Shown piece after piece: positions 10,190-19,152 of a stretch of 64,000 nt of DNA. The notes below the pieces were generated by a model that saw only the letters and a program-made list of their open reading frames with translations, was not told the DNA's origin and did not search any database. The position numbers and the translations under genes were made by a program. Where the stretch lies: contig CAJOFM010000002.1 in the NCBI GenBank assembly GCA_905233915.1, positions 124,001 to 188,000 of the forward strand, written 5' to 3'. This DNA comes from an uncultured Muribaculaceae bacterium. GTDB taxonomy: Bacteria > Bacteroidota > Bacteroidia > Bacteroidales > Muribaculaceae. Within the stretch, counting starts at the first letter, position 1; each line of letters begins with the position of its first letter.

Positions 10190-10197
10190 TAATTTTG
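10190..10197 (+). promoter_or_regulatory. -7 box for the outer-membrane barrel gene
   Basis: TAATTTTG fits TAnnTTTG, 36 nt before ATG 10234. TTG at 10164-10166 (23 nt spacing) and TTTG at 10171-10174 (15 nt spacing) are both off the ideal spacing, so the -33 element is uncertain. Confidence 0.5.
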
Positions 10198-10233
10198 CAC
10201 CGCTTAAAACATACACATTTAGTTAATATTAAT

Positions 10234-10800
10234 ATGAAGAAGATCTATTCAATTCTGATTGTGGCACTTGCCACTATGATGGGCTTCTCGGCACAAGCCG
10301 GGGCTCCTCAATGGGAGATTGTTGCAGGTATGAACGTGGCAAACGTTGATGCCAGTGGTTGCAGTTCGCGTATCGGTTTCCATGCCGGTATCCGCACAAC
10401 CTTCGGCATCCCGAGCGTCAGCAATGGTTTCTATGCCAATGCAGGTGCCTTGCTCTCACTTAAGGGTTTTAAGGGTGCTGGTATCACCCTAAATCCTTTT
10501 TATCTTGATATCCCTGTTCATGCCGGTTACAAGTATGCAGTGAATGAGAATCTTGCTTTGTTCGGAGAATTTGGTCCTTATTTTGGCATCGGTTTGTTTG
10601 GTAAGACCGATGGCATAGACGTCTTTAGTGACGAGGGCGGTTACAAGCGTTTTGATTTTGGTTTGGGCTTGCGTGCTGGTCTGGAATTCAACCAGAAAGT
10701 GCCTGTTTCCATCGGCTATGACTTTGGTGTGCTTGATGTGAATGACGAGGTTTCAGCCAAGAACCGCAATCTTACAATTTCTGTCGGATACAAGTTCTAA
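10234..10800 (+). CDS. Secreted outer-membrane beta-barrel protein
   Basis: A 188-residue protein with a clear signal peptide (MKKIYSILIVALATMMGFSAQA, cleavage near residue 22). Alternating amphipathic strands rich in Gly, Tyr and Phe follow, ending in the sequence TISVGYKF. A terminal aromatic residue is the usual sorting signal of outer-membrane barrels. The pattern is that of small 8-strand porin-like proteins (PorT or OmpW-like in Bacteroidota annotation). The function is not determined. The upstream TTG start is rejected because it lies before the promoter box at 10190-10197. A lipoprotein gene follows after 23 nt and is probably co-transcribed. Confidence 0.75.
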   Translation: MKKIYSILIVALATMMGFSAQAGAPQWEIVAGMNVANVDASGCSSRIGFHAGIRTTFGIPSVSNGFYANAGALLSLKGFKGAGITLNPFYLDIPVHAGYKYAVNENLALFGEFGPYFGIGLFGKTDGIDVFSDEGGYKRFDFGLGLRAGLEFNQKVPVSIGYDFGVLDVNDEVSAKNRNLTISVGYKF

Positions 10801-10823
10801 AACCCATTCAGCCCAATACAGTG

Positions 10824-11333
10824 ATGAGAAAAATTATCAATTTATTATCTTTGGTGTTTGTGTCATCAATGGTATCTTTATCGTTGACGGCATGTGGCAA
10901 TGACGACGTGGAAGAAGATAATGCCGATGTTAACTACGTCACGACCTATGAGGTCAAGGTAACGCCAACCACCTTGAATTACTTCACGCTGACGGGAGAC
11001 ATCATCAACGAGAAAGGTGAAATAACCGATATTGACCTGTCACATTCGGTTCACCATTTTTCGCCAATTTCCACATCCACAGTTCCTGACCATTTGCAGA
11101 TCCGAGTCAATCTTGAACCTCTTAAAGGCTTTGAAAAGTATTCCGGTTTTGTTGAATTAGGGATTGAAACAAAGAAGTACACGGCGAGAGGTGAATACCT
11201 TGAAACGGTATATTCCAATCGCAAGGTAATGTGCAATTTCGTTGATTATCCCGCCGAAGAAATAGAATGTGGCAACTACGATTCACATTTCACCCTGGAA
11301 GCGATAAAGGATAACCAGGGCCGCTTGAACTAA
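10824..11333 (+). CDS. Hypothetical lipoprotein
   Basis: A 169-residue protein with a signal peptide ending in the lipobox SLTAC (Cys at residue 24), then GNDD, so it should be lipid-anchored in the envelope. The mature part is acidic and probably beta-rich, with no recognised domain. The ATG at 10824 is taken as start; a GTG at 10821 in frame is adjacent. It follows the beta-barrel gene after 23 nt, suggesting one operon and perhaps a shared envelope role. I do not recognise the family. Confidence 0.65.
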   Translation: MRKIINLLSLVFVSSMVSLSLTACGNDDVEEDNADVNYVTTYEVKVTPTTLNYFTLTGDIINEKGEITDIDLSHSVHHFSPISTSTVPDHLQIRVNLEPLKGFEKYSGFVELGIETKKYTARGEYLETVYSNRKVMCNFVDYPAEEIECGNYDSHFTLEAIKDNQGRLN

Positions 11334-11733
11334 TAGAAACTATGGTTTCTAATCATTACTGTCCGGAAAAAGCCCCGTTAGGGGCGACCAGGCTTTAGGC
11401 AGGGGTGAAACGAGGCAAAGCCGAGTGAAACCCCTGCAATGGCCAAGACGCATCACCAGGCCCCGCTAGGGACGGCAGGAAGTCAATTGATACACAAACC
11501 TGTCGCCCCTAGCGGGGCTAATGAATAACAGGAAACTACTTGACCGGGGTTGCGCTATGCTCCACCCCGGCCTAAACCCTGCCCAGCCCTAACAGGCTCC
11601 GGATGCGGCCACGGGGGTAAGGGTAATTACACATTTTGCGTTACACATTTTGTTGAATCAAAAAAGTGTTGTACATTTACGTGTTAAAAACATGAGTCAC
11701 CTGCATCTCACTTAAACACAAATCATACACAAT
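11334..11733 (+). repeat. Palindrome-rich intergenic repeat cluster
   Basis: A 400-nt gene-free stretch with several GC-rich palindromes. AGCCCCGTTAGGGGCGA (about 11372-11388) reappears inverted near 11503-11519 with one mismatch. A GCAGGGGT/ACCCCTGC pair lies near 11400-11440, and a CCGGGGT/ACCCCGG hairpin near 11543-11570. These look like REP/BIME-type dispersed elements. No open reading frame of interest is present. The terminator of the lipoprotein transcript could be among the hairpins. Confidence 0.6.
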
Positions 11734-13026
11734 ATGAACCGCAACGATTTTGAAATCATGGCCCCTGTGGGCTCCTGGGAGTCGCTCTACGCCGCCCATC
11801 AAGGCGGTGCCGATGCCATCTACTTTGGCATCGAGGGGCTGAACATGCGTTCCCGTTCCAGCGTCAACTTTACCCTCGACGACCTGCGCACCATCGCCCA
11901 GTGGTGCCACGAGCACGGCATGAAGAGTTACTTGACGGTGAATACCATCGTCTATGACGAGGACATGGACTACATGCGGCAGATTGTCACCGCCGCCCGC
12001 GACGCCCAGGTCAGCGCCATCATCGCCAGCGACATGGCGACCATCCTGTTTGCCCGCAGCATCGGTGTGGAGGTGCACATATCCACCCAGGTCAACGTGA
12101 GCAACAGCGAGGCAGTGCGCTACTATGCCCAGTGGGCCGACGTGATGGTGCTGGCCCGCGAATTGAACCTGGAGCAGGTGAAGAGAATCACCGATTTCAT
12201 CGAGAAAAATGACGTGCGTGGGCCTCATGGCGAGCGCGTGAGGTTAGAGATGTTCTGCCACGGTGCACTGTGTATGGCGGTATCGGGCAAGTGCTACATG
12301 AGCCTTCACCAGGAGAACACCAGTGCCAACCGCGGAGCCTGCCGCCAGATATGCCGACGCGGCTACCTGGTCACCGACCTGGTGAATGGCGATGAACTCA
12401 CCATCGACAACAAATACATCATGTCACCCAAGGACTTGAAAACCATCCATTTCCTCAACAAGATGGTGGATGCCGGAGTGACCGTGTTCAAGATCGAGGG
12501 AAGGGCCCGTGGTCCTGAATACGTCCGCACGGTCATCGGATGCTACGACGAAGCCTTGAAGGCCATCTGCGACGGCACCTACGGCGATGAGGAACGCATC
12601 AACGAGTGGAACGAACGCCTCGCCAAGGTGTTCAACCGCGGTTTCTGGGACGGCTATTACATGGGCCAGCGCCTGGGCGAGTGGTCAGCCAAGTACGGTT
12701 CCAGCGCCACCAGGGTCAAAGAGTATGCCGCCAAGGGCATCCGCTACTACAGCAAACTCGGCGTCGCCGAGTTCCTCATGGAGGCCGGCGAACTGCACGT
12801 GGGCGACGAGGCCTGGATCATCGGCCCCACCACGGGAGCCATCCCGCTGACCATCGAGGAAATCCGCGTCGACCTCAAGCCCGTCGAGAAGACTGTCAAG
12901 GGTGAGCACTTCTCGGTGGCAGTACCCGAGAAAATCCGTCCCAGCGACAAGCTGTACGTCTGGCGCCATGTCACTCCCAAGGACGCGACTCCGCCACCCC
13001 CTTCCCCTACCGCCTCGTGCGAATAA
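11734..13026 (+). CDS. U32 family peptidase (RlhA/TrhP-like)
   Basis: A 430-residue protein whose start, NDFEIMAPVGSWESL, and early GADAIYFG motif are characteristic of peptidase family U32. A cysteine cluster (FCHGALC, then GKC, then GACRQIC at roughly residues 175-210) matches the iron-sulphur-like motif of this family. Characterised relatives (RlhA, TrhP, UbiU/V) are hydroxylation factors for rRNA, tRNA or ubiquinone precursors rather than proteases, so the protease name is historical. The C-terminal end (PPPPSPTASCE) is unusual and proline-rich. Which RNA or substrate it acts on cannot be told from sequence. Confidence 0.85.
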   Translation: MNRNDFEIMAPVGSWESLYAAHQGGADAIYFGIEGLNMRSRSSVNFTLDDLRTIAQWCHEHGMKSYLTVNTIVYDEDMDYMRQIVTAARDAQVSAIIASDMATILFARSIGVEVHISTQVNVSNSEAVRYYAQWADVMVLARELNLEQVKRITDFIEKNDVRGPHGERVRLEMFCHGALCMAVSGKCYMSLHQENTSANRGACRQICRRGYLVTDLVNGDELTIDNKYIMSPKDLKTIHFLNKMVDAGVTVFKIEGRARGPEYVRTVIGCYDEALKAICDGTYGDEERINEWNERLAKVFNRGFWDGYYMGQRLGEWSAKYGSSATRVKEYAAKGIRYYSKLGVAEFLMEAGELHVGDEAWIIGPTTGAIPLTIEEIRVDLKPVEKTVKGEHFSVAVPEKIRPSDKLYVWRHVTPKDATPPPPSPTASCE

Positions 13027-13061
13027 ACCAGTCTTCATCCAGTCCATTGGCTAGAATTACA

Positions 13062-13103
13062 AATTAGAGGATGTGCCAGATTTTTTTGGCACATCCTCTA
13101 ATT
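13062..13103. terminator. Perfect 17-bp inverted repeat between convergent genes
   Basis: Arms 13062-13078 and 13087-13103 are exact reverse complements around an 8-nt T-rich loop. It sits between the U32 gene (+) and the SusD-like gene (-). A bidirectional terminator is the simplest reading, although neither side has a long T tract. Confidence 0.6.
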
Positions 13104-13145
13104 ACGTTAACTCAATCTAAGCGGGCGATTGATTTAACTTAACAA

Positions 13146-15935
13146 TTACCGAATCCATGTGAACTGCATATAGCTACCATAATAGCCAGCATCGACCTGG
13201 AGGAGGTAATGAACGGTGTAGGTGTTGCCGTCCTGCTCCACGTAGCAGTAACTGGGATAACTTCCAAGATAAACACAATTGTATTGACCCCCAAGCGTAA
13301 TTCCCCAGGAGCCATCCTTAGGAGTGATGCTACCGTCGGTATTCAGGTTAAAATACCAGTTGGTTTGTTGGACGCCTTCTCCCCAGTAGGCATAATAGAA
13401 CGGAGATTGCAAGTAATACTCATTAGTGCCTTTAATATTGTATACAGGGATATTATCGGCAGACACGCCCGCATCTTCAAGGGTATAGTCAACAAAGTTG
13501 GCCATACCAGCCTCTACAACTTCAATCCTCCTCACGACAAGGGTGGTAGATGGGTACTGGCCGCCAGCAGTGCCAGCAGTATCATCAATACGGATCACAG
13601 CAGTGTAGGTTTTACCAACTTCCATATCAAATGCATTAACCCAAACGTTCGTCTGATTCTGGCCATCTGCAAAGTAAACATAGTTATCTGACCTAAAAAT
13701 CTCATTATCACTGGTTTCAAACGAGATGCTTGCCCGGTATTCCCCTTCGGTAGTGGCACGGGTCACGGGAATGCCAAAACCAATGCTGGAACTAGTCGTT
13801 TCCTGGACGGTGTTGTCGGTCATGAAAGAGACATGCTGGATCGATGGATTACCGTTAACGCAGTTCACCGTGATCGTCATACTCGTGATCTGCTCGCCAA
13901 AACTCGGGTTATAGGAATTCTGATCCGTCGCCGACAAAGACACTGTATAGGTGTACGTTCTACCAATTTCCAAATCGCTGACAGTAAAATTGGCCGTCGC
14001 CTCGCGAGCGCCGTCCTGGAAGCTGAAGGTAGGCAGATAATAGCTGCCACCATTGCCCACCACCTGGAGTGTTGAGCCATACTGGCCTTGTGTGAGTACA
14101 CGAGTCAGGCTGATCGGGATGGTTACGCTGGCTCGCGCTGTCGTTGTGGAATAGGTATTCTCGGCCAACGAGATGTGCTGGCCAGCCGCGGTATAATCAC
14201 CAATCGGGTTCTGGTCTACAGCAGGATCCAAATAGGGGTTGCCGTCAAATTCACACTGAGGGATTGTCATCACCCAAGCATAACACTCGGGATCGTTCCA
14301 CGCATGACCTTGAGTCATGACAAGAGGCCAACCGTTCTCCTCTGGACGCTCAAAGCCCTGACGCAGGCGGCGGATGGTCAGGATGCGTGCATCCTCACCC
14401 CACAGCTCAATGCGGCGCTGAAGAAGGATTTCTTCACGCAGCGATCCAGTTTCGTCGGTCGTCAGAGCACCTAAAGAAGTGCCCGTTTGACTGGGGCTAT
14501 AGCCGCGAAGTCGAGTTCGCACCAGATGAATGAGATTGGATCTTGCCGTTGACGTCATTCCACGCATGCAAGCAGCCTCAGCTAAAGTGAGGTACATTTC
14601 CTCAACGCGCATATAGATGTAGTCGCCATCCCACTCGGTGCCGTCCTTGACCGAGAACTTGTTCTGCACCGGTGCATCCGTGCCATAACCAGTGGTGTTC
14701 TCGGTCCACCATGAGCGGCGGCTGTCAGTGGCTTCTATCTTGTTATACAACCATTTGGAAATCTGCTTGGGAGCCCTCTGGCCATAAGCTATGTCAGTGC
14801 TCATGTGAGCCCAAAACGAGGCGTACATGCCATCTTCTTCAGTTGGAATAGCCGCACCCCACATCACGTTGCCAGCCGTAACATCGTTCAGACCCTTAAA
14901 GTCATCAACAGCCTGAACGCTCTTGCCGCAGGTATTGATAGCTTCAAGCGCTGAGTTGTAGGCTTTAGTCCAGTCTTCCTCGACCAGGGCAATGCGCGCC
15001 TGCAGACCCTGAGCTACAGCATAGCCGATGTGATGCGGTTGCTGCTGTGTCGTGCCATTCAGCAAACTGATGGCATTCGCGATATCACTGTCGATCTGCG
15101 CATATACTTGGGAGACCGTGCTGCGGGGGTTACCAGTCGATCCGTTAAAGTCATGACCATTATATATGGGTACGCACGGGTCATTCTGATGCCCCACATA
15201 GGTGCGGGCGAACCACTGTGCCAGCATGAAGTAGCTGTAAGCGCGGATAGCATAAGCCTGACCCTTGATATAATTCATTCCAGTACCGTTCAGAGATTGA
15301 GTGGCAGCCAACAGGTAATTGGCATTGCCGATCCAGGTGTAATAGGAATTCCACAGGTAATGACTGGTCCAGGACGGGGATGTGTAACGTGATTTCACGT
15401 TATAATTTGCCTCATACCAGAACCAACCTGAGCCTTGAGCGCCCATAATCATGTCGTCGCCCATCACCTCGGCCATCAAGGTTTGGGCAAGGATGCCAAA
15501 GGTCTCATGGAAATTGCCTGTTGTGGCCCAGCCGTAAGTGCGCATCGAGCGATAGACGTCATCGAGATAGTTCTGCAATTTATCCTGCTCAAAACCGTCA
15601 CCGTTCAAGACCGACCTGATCAGCGCCGTCACATCAGCCACATTCAATGCTGAGTTTCGATCGATATCGCCCGAAGCGATGTATTCGCCATCCAAGACAG
15701 CCCTGATCAACCGGGTCACATCGGCGATATTGATATTGGTATCTCCATTCACGTCACCCAAAATCGAAGGTGAAGGGTTAATTTGGAGATTCGGCGCCTT
15801 TAACGGCATCGATGATTCGGTCTTTACAGAATAATCATCGAGCTTAATCATCTCCTGGGCCACCACGCTTGTTGACACACACAACAAGGCCAAGACCCAC
15901 AATGTCCTCTTGAAAAATGATAAAGTCTGTTTCAT
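13146..15935 (-). CDS. SusD-like protein with N-terminal dockerin-type repeats and C-terminal beta domains
   Basis: A 929-residue secreted protein. A signal peptide ends near residue 27 (VVAQ), with no lipobox Cys, unlike ordinary SusD lipoproteins. Residues about 59-112 hold two dockerin-type calcium-binding repeats (GDVNGDTNINIADVTRLI and GDIDRNSALNVADVTALI). A SusD/RagB region (about 115-570) follows, with the usual helical pattern, AYAIRAYSYFMLAQWFA and the C-terminal VEEMYLTLAEA. Two tandem beta-sandwich-like domains (about 600-810) and a Tyr-rich tail close the protein. SusD proteins bind glycans at the outer membrane with a SusC transporter, but no SusC gene is next to it. It starts 23 nt after glgB on the same strand, so co-transcription is likely. 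The linkage between dockerin and SusD is odd. Confidence 0.85.
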   Translation of the reverse strand: MKQTLSFFKRTLWVLALLCVSTSVVAQEMIKLDDYSVKTESSMPLKAPNLQINPSPSILGDVNGDTNINIADVTRLIRAVLDGEYIASGDIDRNSALNVADVTALIRSVLNGDGFEQDKLQNYLDDVYRSMRTYGWATTGNFHETFGILAQTLMAEVMGDDMIMGAQGSGWFWYEANYNVKSRYTSPSWTSHYLWNSYYTWIGNANYLLAATQSLNGTGMNYIKGQAYAIRAYSYFMLAQWFARTYVGHQNDPCVPIYNGHDFNGSTGNPRSTVSQVYAQIDSDIANAISLLNGTTQQQPHHIGYAVAQGLQARIALVEEDWTKAYNSALEAINTCGKSVQAVDDFKGLNDVTAGNVMWGAAIPTEEDGMYASFWAHMSTDIAYGQRAPKQISKWLYNKIEATDSRRSWWTENTTGYGTDAPVQNKFSVKDGTEWDGDYIYMRVEEMYLTLAEAACMRGMTSTARSNLIHLVRTRLRGYSPSQTGTSLGALTTDETGSLREEILLQRRIELWGEDARILTIRRLRQGFERPEENGWPLVMTQGHAWNDPECYAWVMTIPQCEFDGNPYLDPAVDQNPIGDYTAAGQHISLAENTYSTTTARASVTIPISLTRVLTQGQYGSTLQVVGNGGSYYLPTFSFQDGAREATANFTVSDLEIGRTYTYTVSLSATDQNSYNPSFGEQITSMTITVNCVNGNPSIQHVSFMTDNTVQETTSSSIGFGIPVTRATTEGEYRASISFETSDNEIFRSDNYVYFADGQNQTNVWVNAFDMEVGKTYTAVIRIDDTAGTAGGQYPSTTLVVRRIEVVEAGMANFVDYTLEDAGVSADNIPVYNIKGTNEYYLQSPFYYAYWGEGVQQTNWYFNLNTDGSITPKDGSWGITLGGQYNCVYLGSYPSYCYVEQDGNTYTVHYLLQVDAGYYGSYMQFTWIR

Positions 15936-15958
15936 AGTCGTTAGGTTAATAGTGATTA

Positions 15959-18001
15959 TTATTTTCTCTTTGCTGTCTTTGCTGTTTTACGTTTCAGCCG
16001 CAATACCTGGGCACTGCGAGCGGGCAGGTAGAGTTTGAGCCAGCCCAAGTGGGCATCGGCATACAGGCCGTCATATTCGGTCAGGTGTTTCACGCTTCCG
16101 TCAATGTTGCCGTAGCCGCCATAACGGGCGTTATCACTATCCATCACACCGACATACTCACCTTCGGGGGCCAACATGGGATAGTCCACATGGGAAGCCG
16201 TGGGACTGAAGTTGAACACAAACACCAAGTCGCCACGCATATAGGCCAGCACCTGGTCGTCGTCTTTGTCCCATAGCTTGCGCACGGGCAGTTTCTGGAA
16301 ATTCCTCACGCCCCCAATGAGATGGATCATGTCGTTATCCCAATTGTTGAGGAACTGGTACTTGAGGTCCTCACGGTCCACGAGATCCCACTGGCGGCGG
16401 GCATACTTATAGCTCCAGCCGTTACCCTCGCGGGGGAAGTCGATCCACTCGGGATGACCCCACTCGTTACCCATGAAGTTGAGATAGGCGCCATTGATGA
16501 GCGAGGCGGTCACCAGACGTATCATCTTGTGCAACGCCATGCCGCGGTCCACGGTGCCGTCATGGTCGCCGGTCATCATGTGCCAGTACATTTCCTTATC
16601 GATGAGGCGGAAGATGATGGTCTTGTCGCCCACAAGCGCCTGGTCGTGGCTCTCGGCATAGGAAACGGTCTTCTCGTCGGCACGGCGGTTGGTCAGCTCC
16701 CAGAAGATGGACGTGGGCTTCCAGTCCTCGTCCTTGCGCTCCTTGATGGTCTTGATCCAGTAGTCGGGGATACCCATCGCCATGCGGTAGTCAAAGCCGA
16801 TACCGCCGTCCTTGAAGGTGCGCGCCAAGCCTGGCATGCCGCTCATCTCCTCGGCAATGGTGATGGCATTGGGGTTGATGTCGTGGATGAGCACATTGGC
16901 GAGCGTCAGGTAGGTAATGGCATTGGTGTCCTGGCTGCCGTTATAGTAGTCGTCATAGCTGCCGAATGCCTGACCCAGTCCGTGGCTATAGTACAGCATC
17001 GAGGTCACACCATCGAAGCGGAAACCGTCAAACCTGTATTCTTCCAGCCAGAACTTGCAATTGGACAACAGGAAATTCAACACTGCATTTTTGCCGTAAT
17101 CAAAGCACAGCGAGTCCCATGCGGGGTGCTCGCGCTTATCGTCGCCATAGAAATACAGGTCACCCGTTCCGTCAAAGCAACCCAAGCCCTCAACCTCGTT
17201 TTTCACCGCATGGGAGTGGACAATGTCCATGATGACGGCGACGCCTTGTGCATGAGCGTCATCGATGAGGTGTTTCAGGTCCTCGGGGGTGCCGAAGCGC
17301 GACGAGGCGGCATAGAAGCTCGACACATGGTAACCGAAGGAGCCGTAGTAGGGGTGCTCCTGGATAGCCATAATCTGGATGGCGTTGTAGCCGTCGGCCA
17401 CGATGCGCGGCAGCACATTCACGCGGAATTCCTCATAGGTTCCCACACCTTCCCTGTTCTGTGCCATGCCGATGTGGCACTCGTAGATGAGCAGGGGCTT
17501 GGTATTGGGCACAAAGTCTTTGACCTTGAACTCGTAGGGTTGCTCTGGTGCCCACACCTGGGCCGAGAAGATATAGGTTTTCTCATCCTGCACGACACGG
17601 GTGGCATAGGCCGGGATGCGTTCGCCTTCCCCACCCTGCCAGTGGATGCGCAGCTTGTAGAGGTCACCGTGACGCATGGCGCGCTCGGGCAACACGATTT
17701 CCCAGTTGCCGTTATCCAGCCGCTTGAGGCGGTATGGAGCGCATTCCTTCCAGTCATTGAACTGGCCGATGAGGTAAATCTCGGTGGCATTGGGCGCCCA
17801 CTCACGGAACACCCAACCGCCTGGAGTGCGGTGCAGTCCGTAATAGTTATAGGCGTTGGCAAACTCAACGAGATTTCCTGTGCCGCCTGTGAGCTCTGCA
17901 ATCTTGTTCACGGCATCCTGATGACGCCCGTTAATGGCATCGCTATAAGGCTCTAGCCAGGGGTCATCGTTGATAATGGCCAAATTCTTTTTTTTCTTCA
18001 T
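15959..18001 (-). CDS. glgB: 1,4-alpha-glucan branching enzyme (GH13)
   Basis: A 680-residue glycogen branching enzyme that moves alpha-1,4 chains to alpha-1,6 positions in the cytoplasm. An N-terminal CBM48-like region (YYGLHRTPGGWVFREWAPNA) precedes the GH13 barrel. The motif YRFDGFRFDGVTSMLYYSHG carries the catalytic Asp and is the form seen in eukaryote-type GH13_8 branching enzymes that many Bacteroidota use. AEEMSGMPG holds the Glu, and SYAESHDQALVGDKT the third acidic residue. The C-terminal domain ends in a basic tail. A -7 box TATCTTTG (18030-18037, minus strand) lies about 30 nt upstream. The SusD-like gene follows closely. Confidence 0.94.
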   Translation of the reverse strand: MKKKKNLAIINDDPWLEPYSDAINGRHQDAVNKIAELTGGTGNLVEFANAYNYYGLHRTPGGWVFREWAPNATEIYLIGQFNDWKECAPYRLKRLDNGNWEIVLPERAMRHGDLYKLRIHWQGGEGERIPAYATRVVQDEKTYIFSAQVWAPEQPYEFKVKDFVPNTKPLLIYECHIGMAQNREGVGTYEEFRVNVLPRIVADGYNAIQIMAIQEHPYYGSFGYHVSSFYAASSRFGTPEDLKHLIDDAHAQGVAVIMDIVHSHAVKNEVEGLGCFDGTGDLYFYGDDKREHPAWDSLCFDYGKNAVLNFLLSNCKFWLEEYRFDGFRFDGVTSMLYYSHGLGQAFGSYDDYYNGSQDTNAITYLTLANVLIHDINPNAITIAEEMSGMPGLARTFKDGGIGFDYRMAMGIPDYWIKTIKERKDEDWKPTSIFWELTNRRADEKTVSYAESHDQALVGDKTIIFRLIDKEMYWHMMTGDHDGTVDRGMALHKMIRLVTASLINGAYLNFMGNEWGHPEWIDFPREGNGWSYKYARRQWDLVDREDLKYQFLNNWDNDMIHLIGGVRNFQKLPVRKLWDKDDDQVLAYMRGDLVFVFNFSPTASHVDYPMLAPEGEYVGVMDSDNARYGGYGNIDGSVKHLTEYDGLYADAHLGWLKLYLPARSAQVLRLKRKTAKTAKRK

Positions 18002-18029
18002 ATCACTATTTATTTATTGGTCATGACCA

Positions 18030-18037
18030 CAAAGATA
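18030..18037 (-). promoter_or_regulatory. -7 box for glgB
   Basis: TATCTTTG on the minus strand matches TAnnTTTG, 28 nt before the glgB ATG. No clear TTG -33 box is seen. Confidence 0.5.
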
Positions 18038-18131
18038 GTGTTTTCCCAATAAAAAAACCATATATTGGCTTACTTTTTGCATTTAAAATTCGAAAACGAT
18101 TGCAAATTGATGAAAAAACAGCACAAAAATG

Positions 18132-18160
18132 TTGATTCTGAAAAATAATGATTAACTTTG
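18132..18160 (+). promoter_or_regulatory. Promoter of the zinc peptidase gene
   Basis: TTG at 18132-18134 and TAACTTTG at 18153-18160 with an 18-nt spacer; the ATG follows 43 nt downstream. Confidence 0.65.
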
Positions 18161-18203
18161 CCTTTTTAGAAGCAAACTATTAACACATAAATATCTTTTT
18201 ACT

Positions 18204-19076
18204 ATGAGATTAGACGGAAGACGCGAAAGCGAAAATGTTGAGGATCGCCGTGGTATGGGCACAGGCACCAAAATTGGCCTGGGCGGCATCGGCGGACTGA
18301 TTATCGCCGGATTAATTACCCTGCTCATGGGTGGTGACATCGGCGACGTGTTACAACAGGCTGGCGGCATGGCGATGCAGAATCAAGGCGGCCAGACCGA
18401 ATTCACTCAAGAAGAAGAGGAACTCGCCACATTTTCCAAGCAGGTGATGGCAAGTACCGAGGACGTCTGGTCACAGATTTTCAAGGAGTATGGCATCGGC
18501 CAGTATCCTCCCCCCACGCTGGTGCTCTACACCGGCACCACCAGCACCGCTTGTGGTCAGGGCCAGGCTGCCGTAGGTCCCTTCTATTGCTCGGGTGACC
18601 AAAACGTGTATCTTGACCTGTCATTCTTCCAGACCATGGACAAGCAATTGGGCGTGAAAGGAGATAACTCAAGTCTCGCCAAGGCCTACGTGATCGCCCA
18701 CGAGGTGGGACACCACATCGAGTACCTGTTGGGAACTCTCGATCAGGCCCACCGCAAGATGCAGGCCACCAATCAGACCAATGCCAACAAGTACAGTGTC
18801 CGCCTCGAGCTGATGGCCGACTTCTATGCCGGCGTGTGGGCCCACTACGAGAACAGGTACTTCAACTCCATCAGTGACAAGGACTTGATGGAGGCTATTG
18901 ACTGTGCACAAAAGATTGGTGACGACTATCTGCAGAAGCGCTCACAGGGTTATGCTCAACCCGAGAGCTTCACCCACGGCACCAGCGCCCAGCGCATGAA
19001 GTGGTTCAAGAAGGGTTATCAGACCGGCGACGTGCGCCAAGCCACTACCTTCCAGGAGAGTGACGCCACGCTGTAA
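18204..19076 (+). CDS. Neutral zinc metallopeptidase, YpfJ-like, membrane-anchored
   Basis: A 290-residue protein of the neutral zinc metallopeptidase family (PF04228). The N terminus is MRLDGRRESENVEDRRG, followed by one glycine-rich membrane segment (about residues 22-43). The catalytic motif HEVGHH at 166-171 is intact, with a downstream Glu region LELMADFYAGVWAH that can supply the third zinc ligand. Cys residues in TACGQGQAAVGPFYC are a family trait. Its substrates are not known in any well-studied relative. It has its own promoter and stands alone between divergent glgB and convergent pgeF. Confidence 0.85.
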   Translation: MRLDGRRESENVEDRRGMGTGTKIGLGGIGGLIIAGLITLLMGGDIGDVLQQAGGMAMQNQGGQTEFTQEEEELATFSKQVMASTEDVWSQIFKEYGIGQYPPPTLVLYTGTTSTACGQGQAAVGPFYCSGDQNVYLDLSFFQTMDKQLGVKGDNSSLAKAYVIAHEVGHHIEYLLGTLDQAHRKMQATNQTNANKYSVRLELMADFYAGVWAHYENRYFNSISDKDLMEAIDCAQKIGDDYLQKRSQGYAQPESFTHGTSAQRMKWFKKGYQTGDVRQATTFQESDATL

Positions 19077-19152
19077 TCCACAACACATCTCATCAACAAC
19101 GATGCCCGCTCCTCGGCTGGAACGGGCATCGCTGTTTTATCTATAATCCTTT

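Noticed and set aside
13062..13103. Insertion-sequence end
   Set aside because: The two arms enclose only 8 nt and no transposase is nearby; a terminator is simpler.
16322..17956. 544-residue open frame opposite glgB
   Set aside because: It is an antisense shadow of glgB, whose catalytic motifs are intact on the minus strand.
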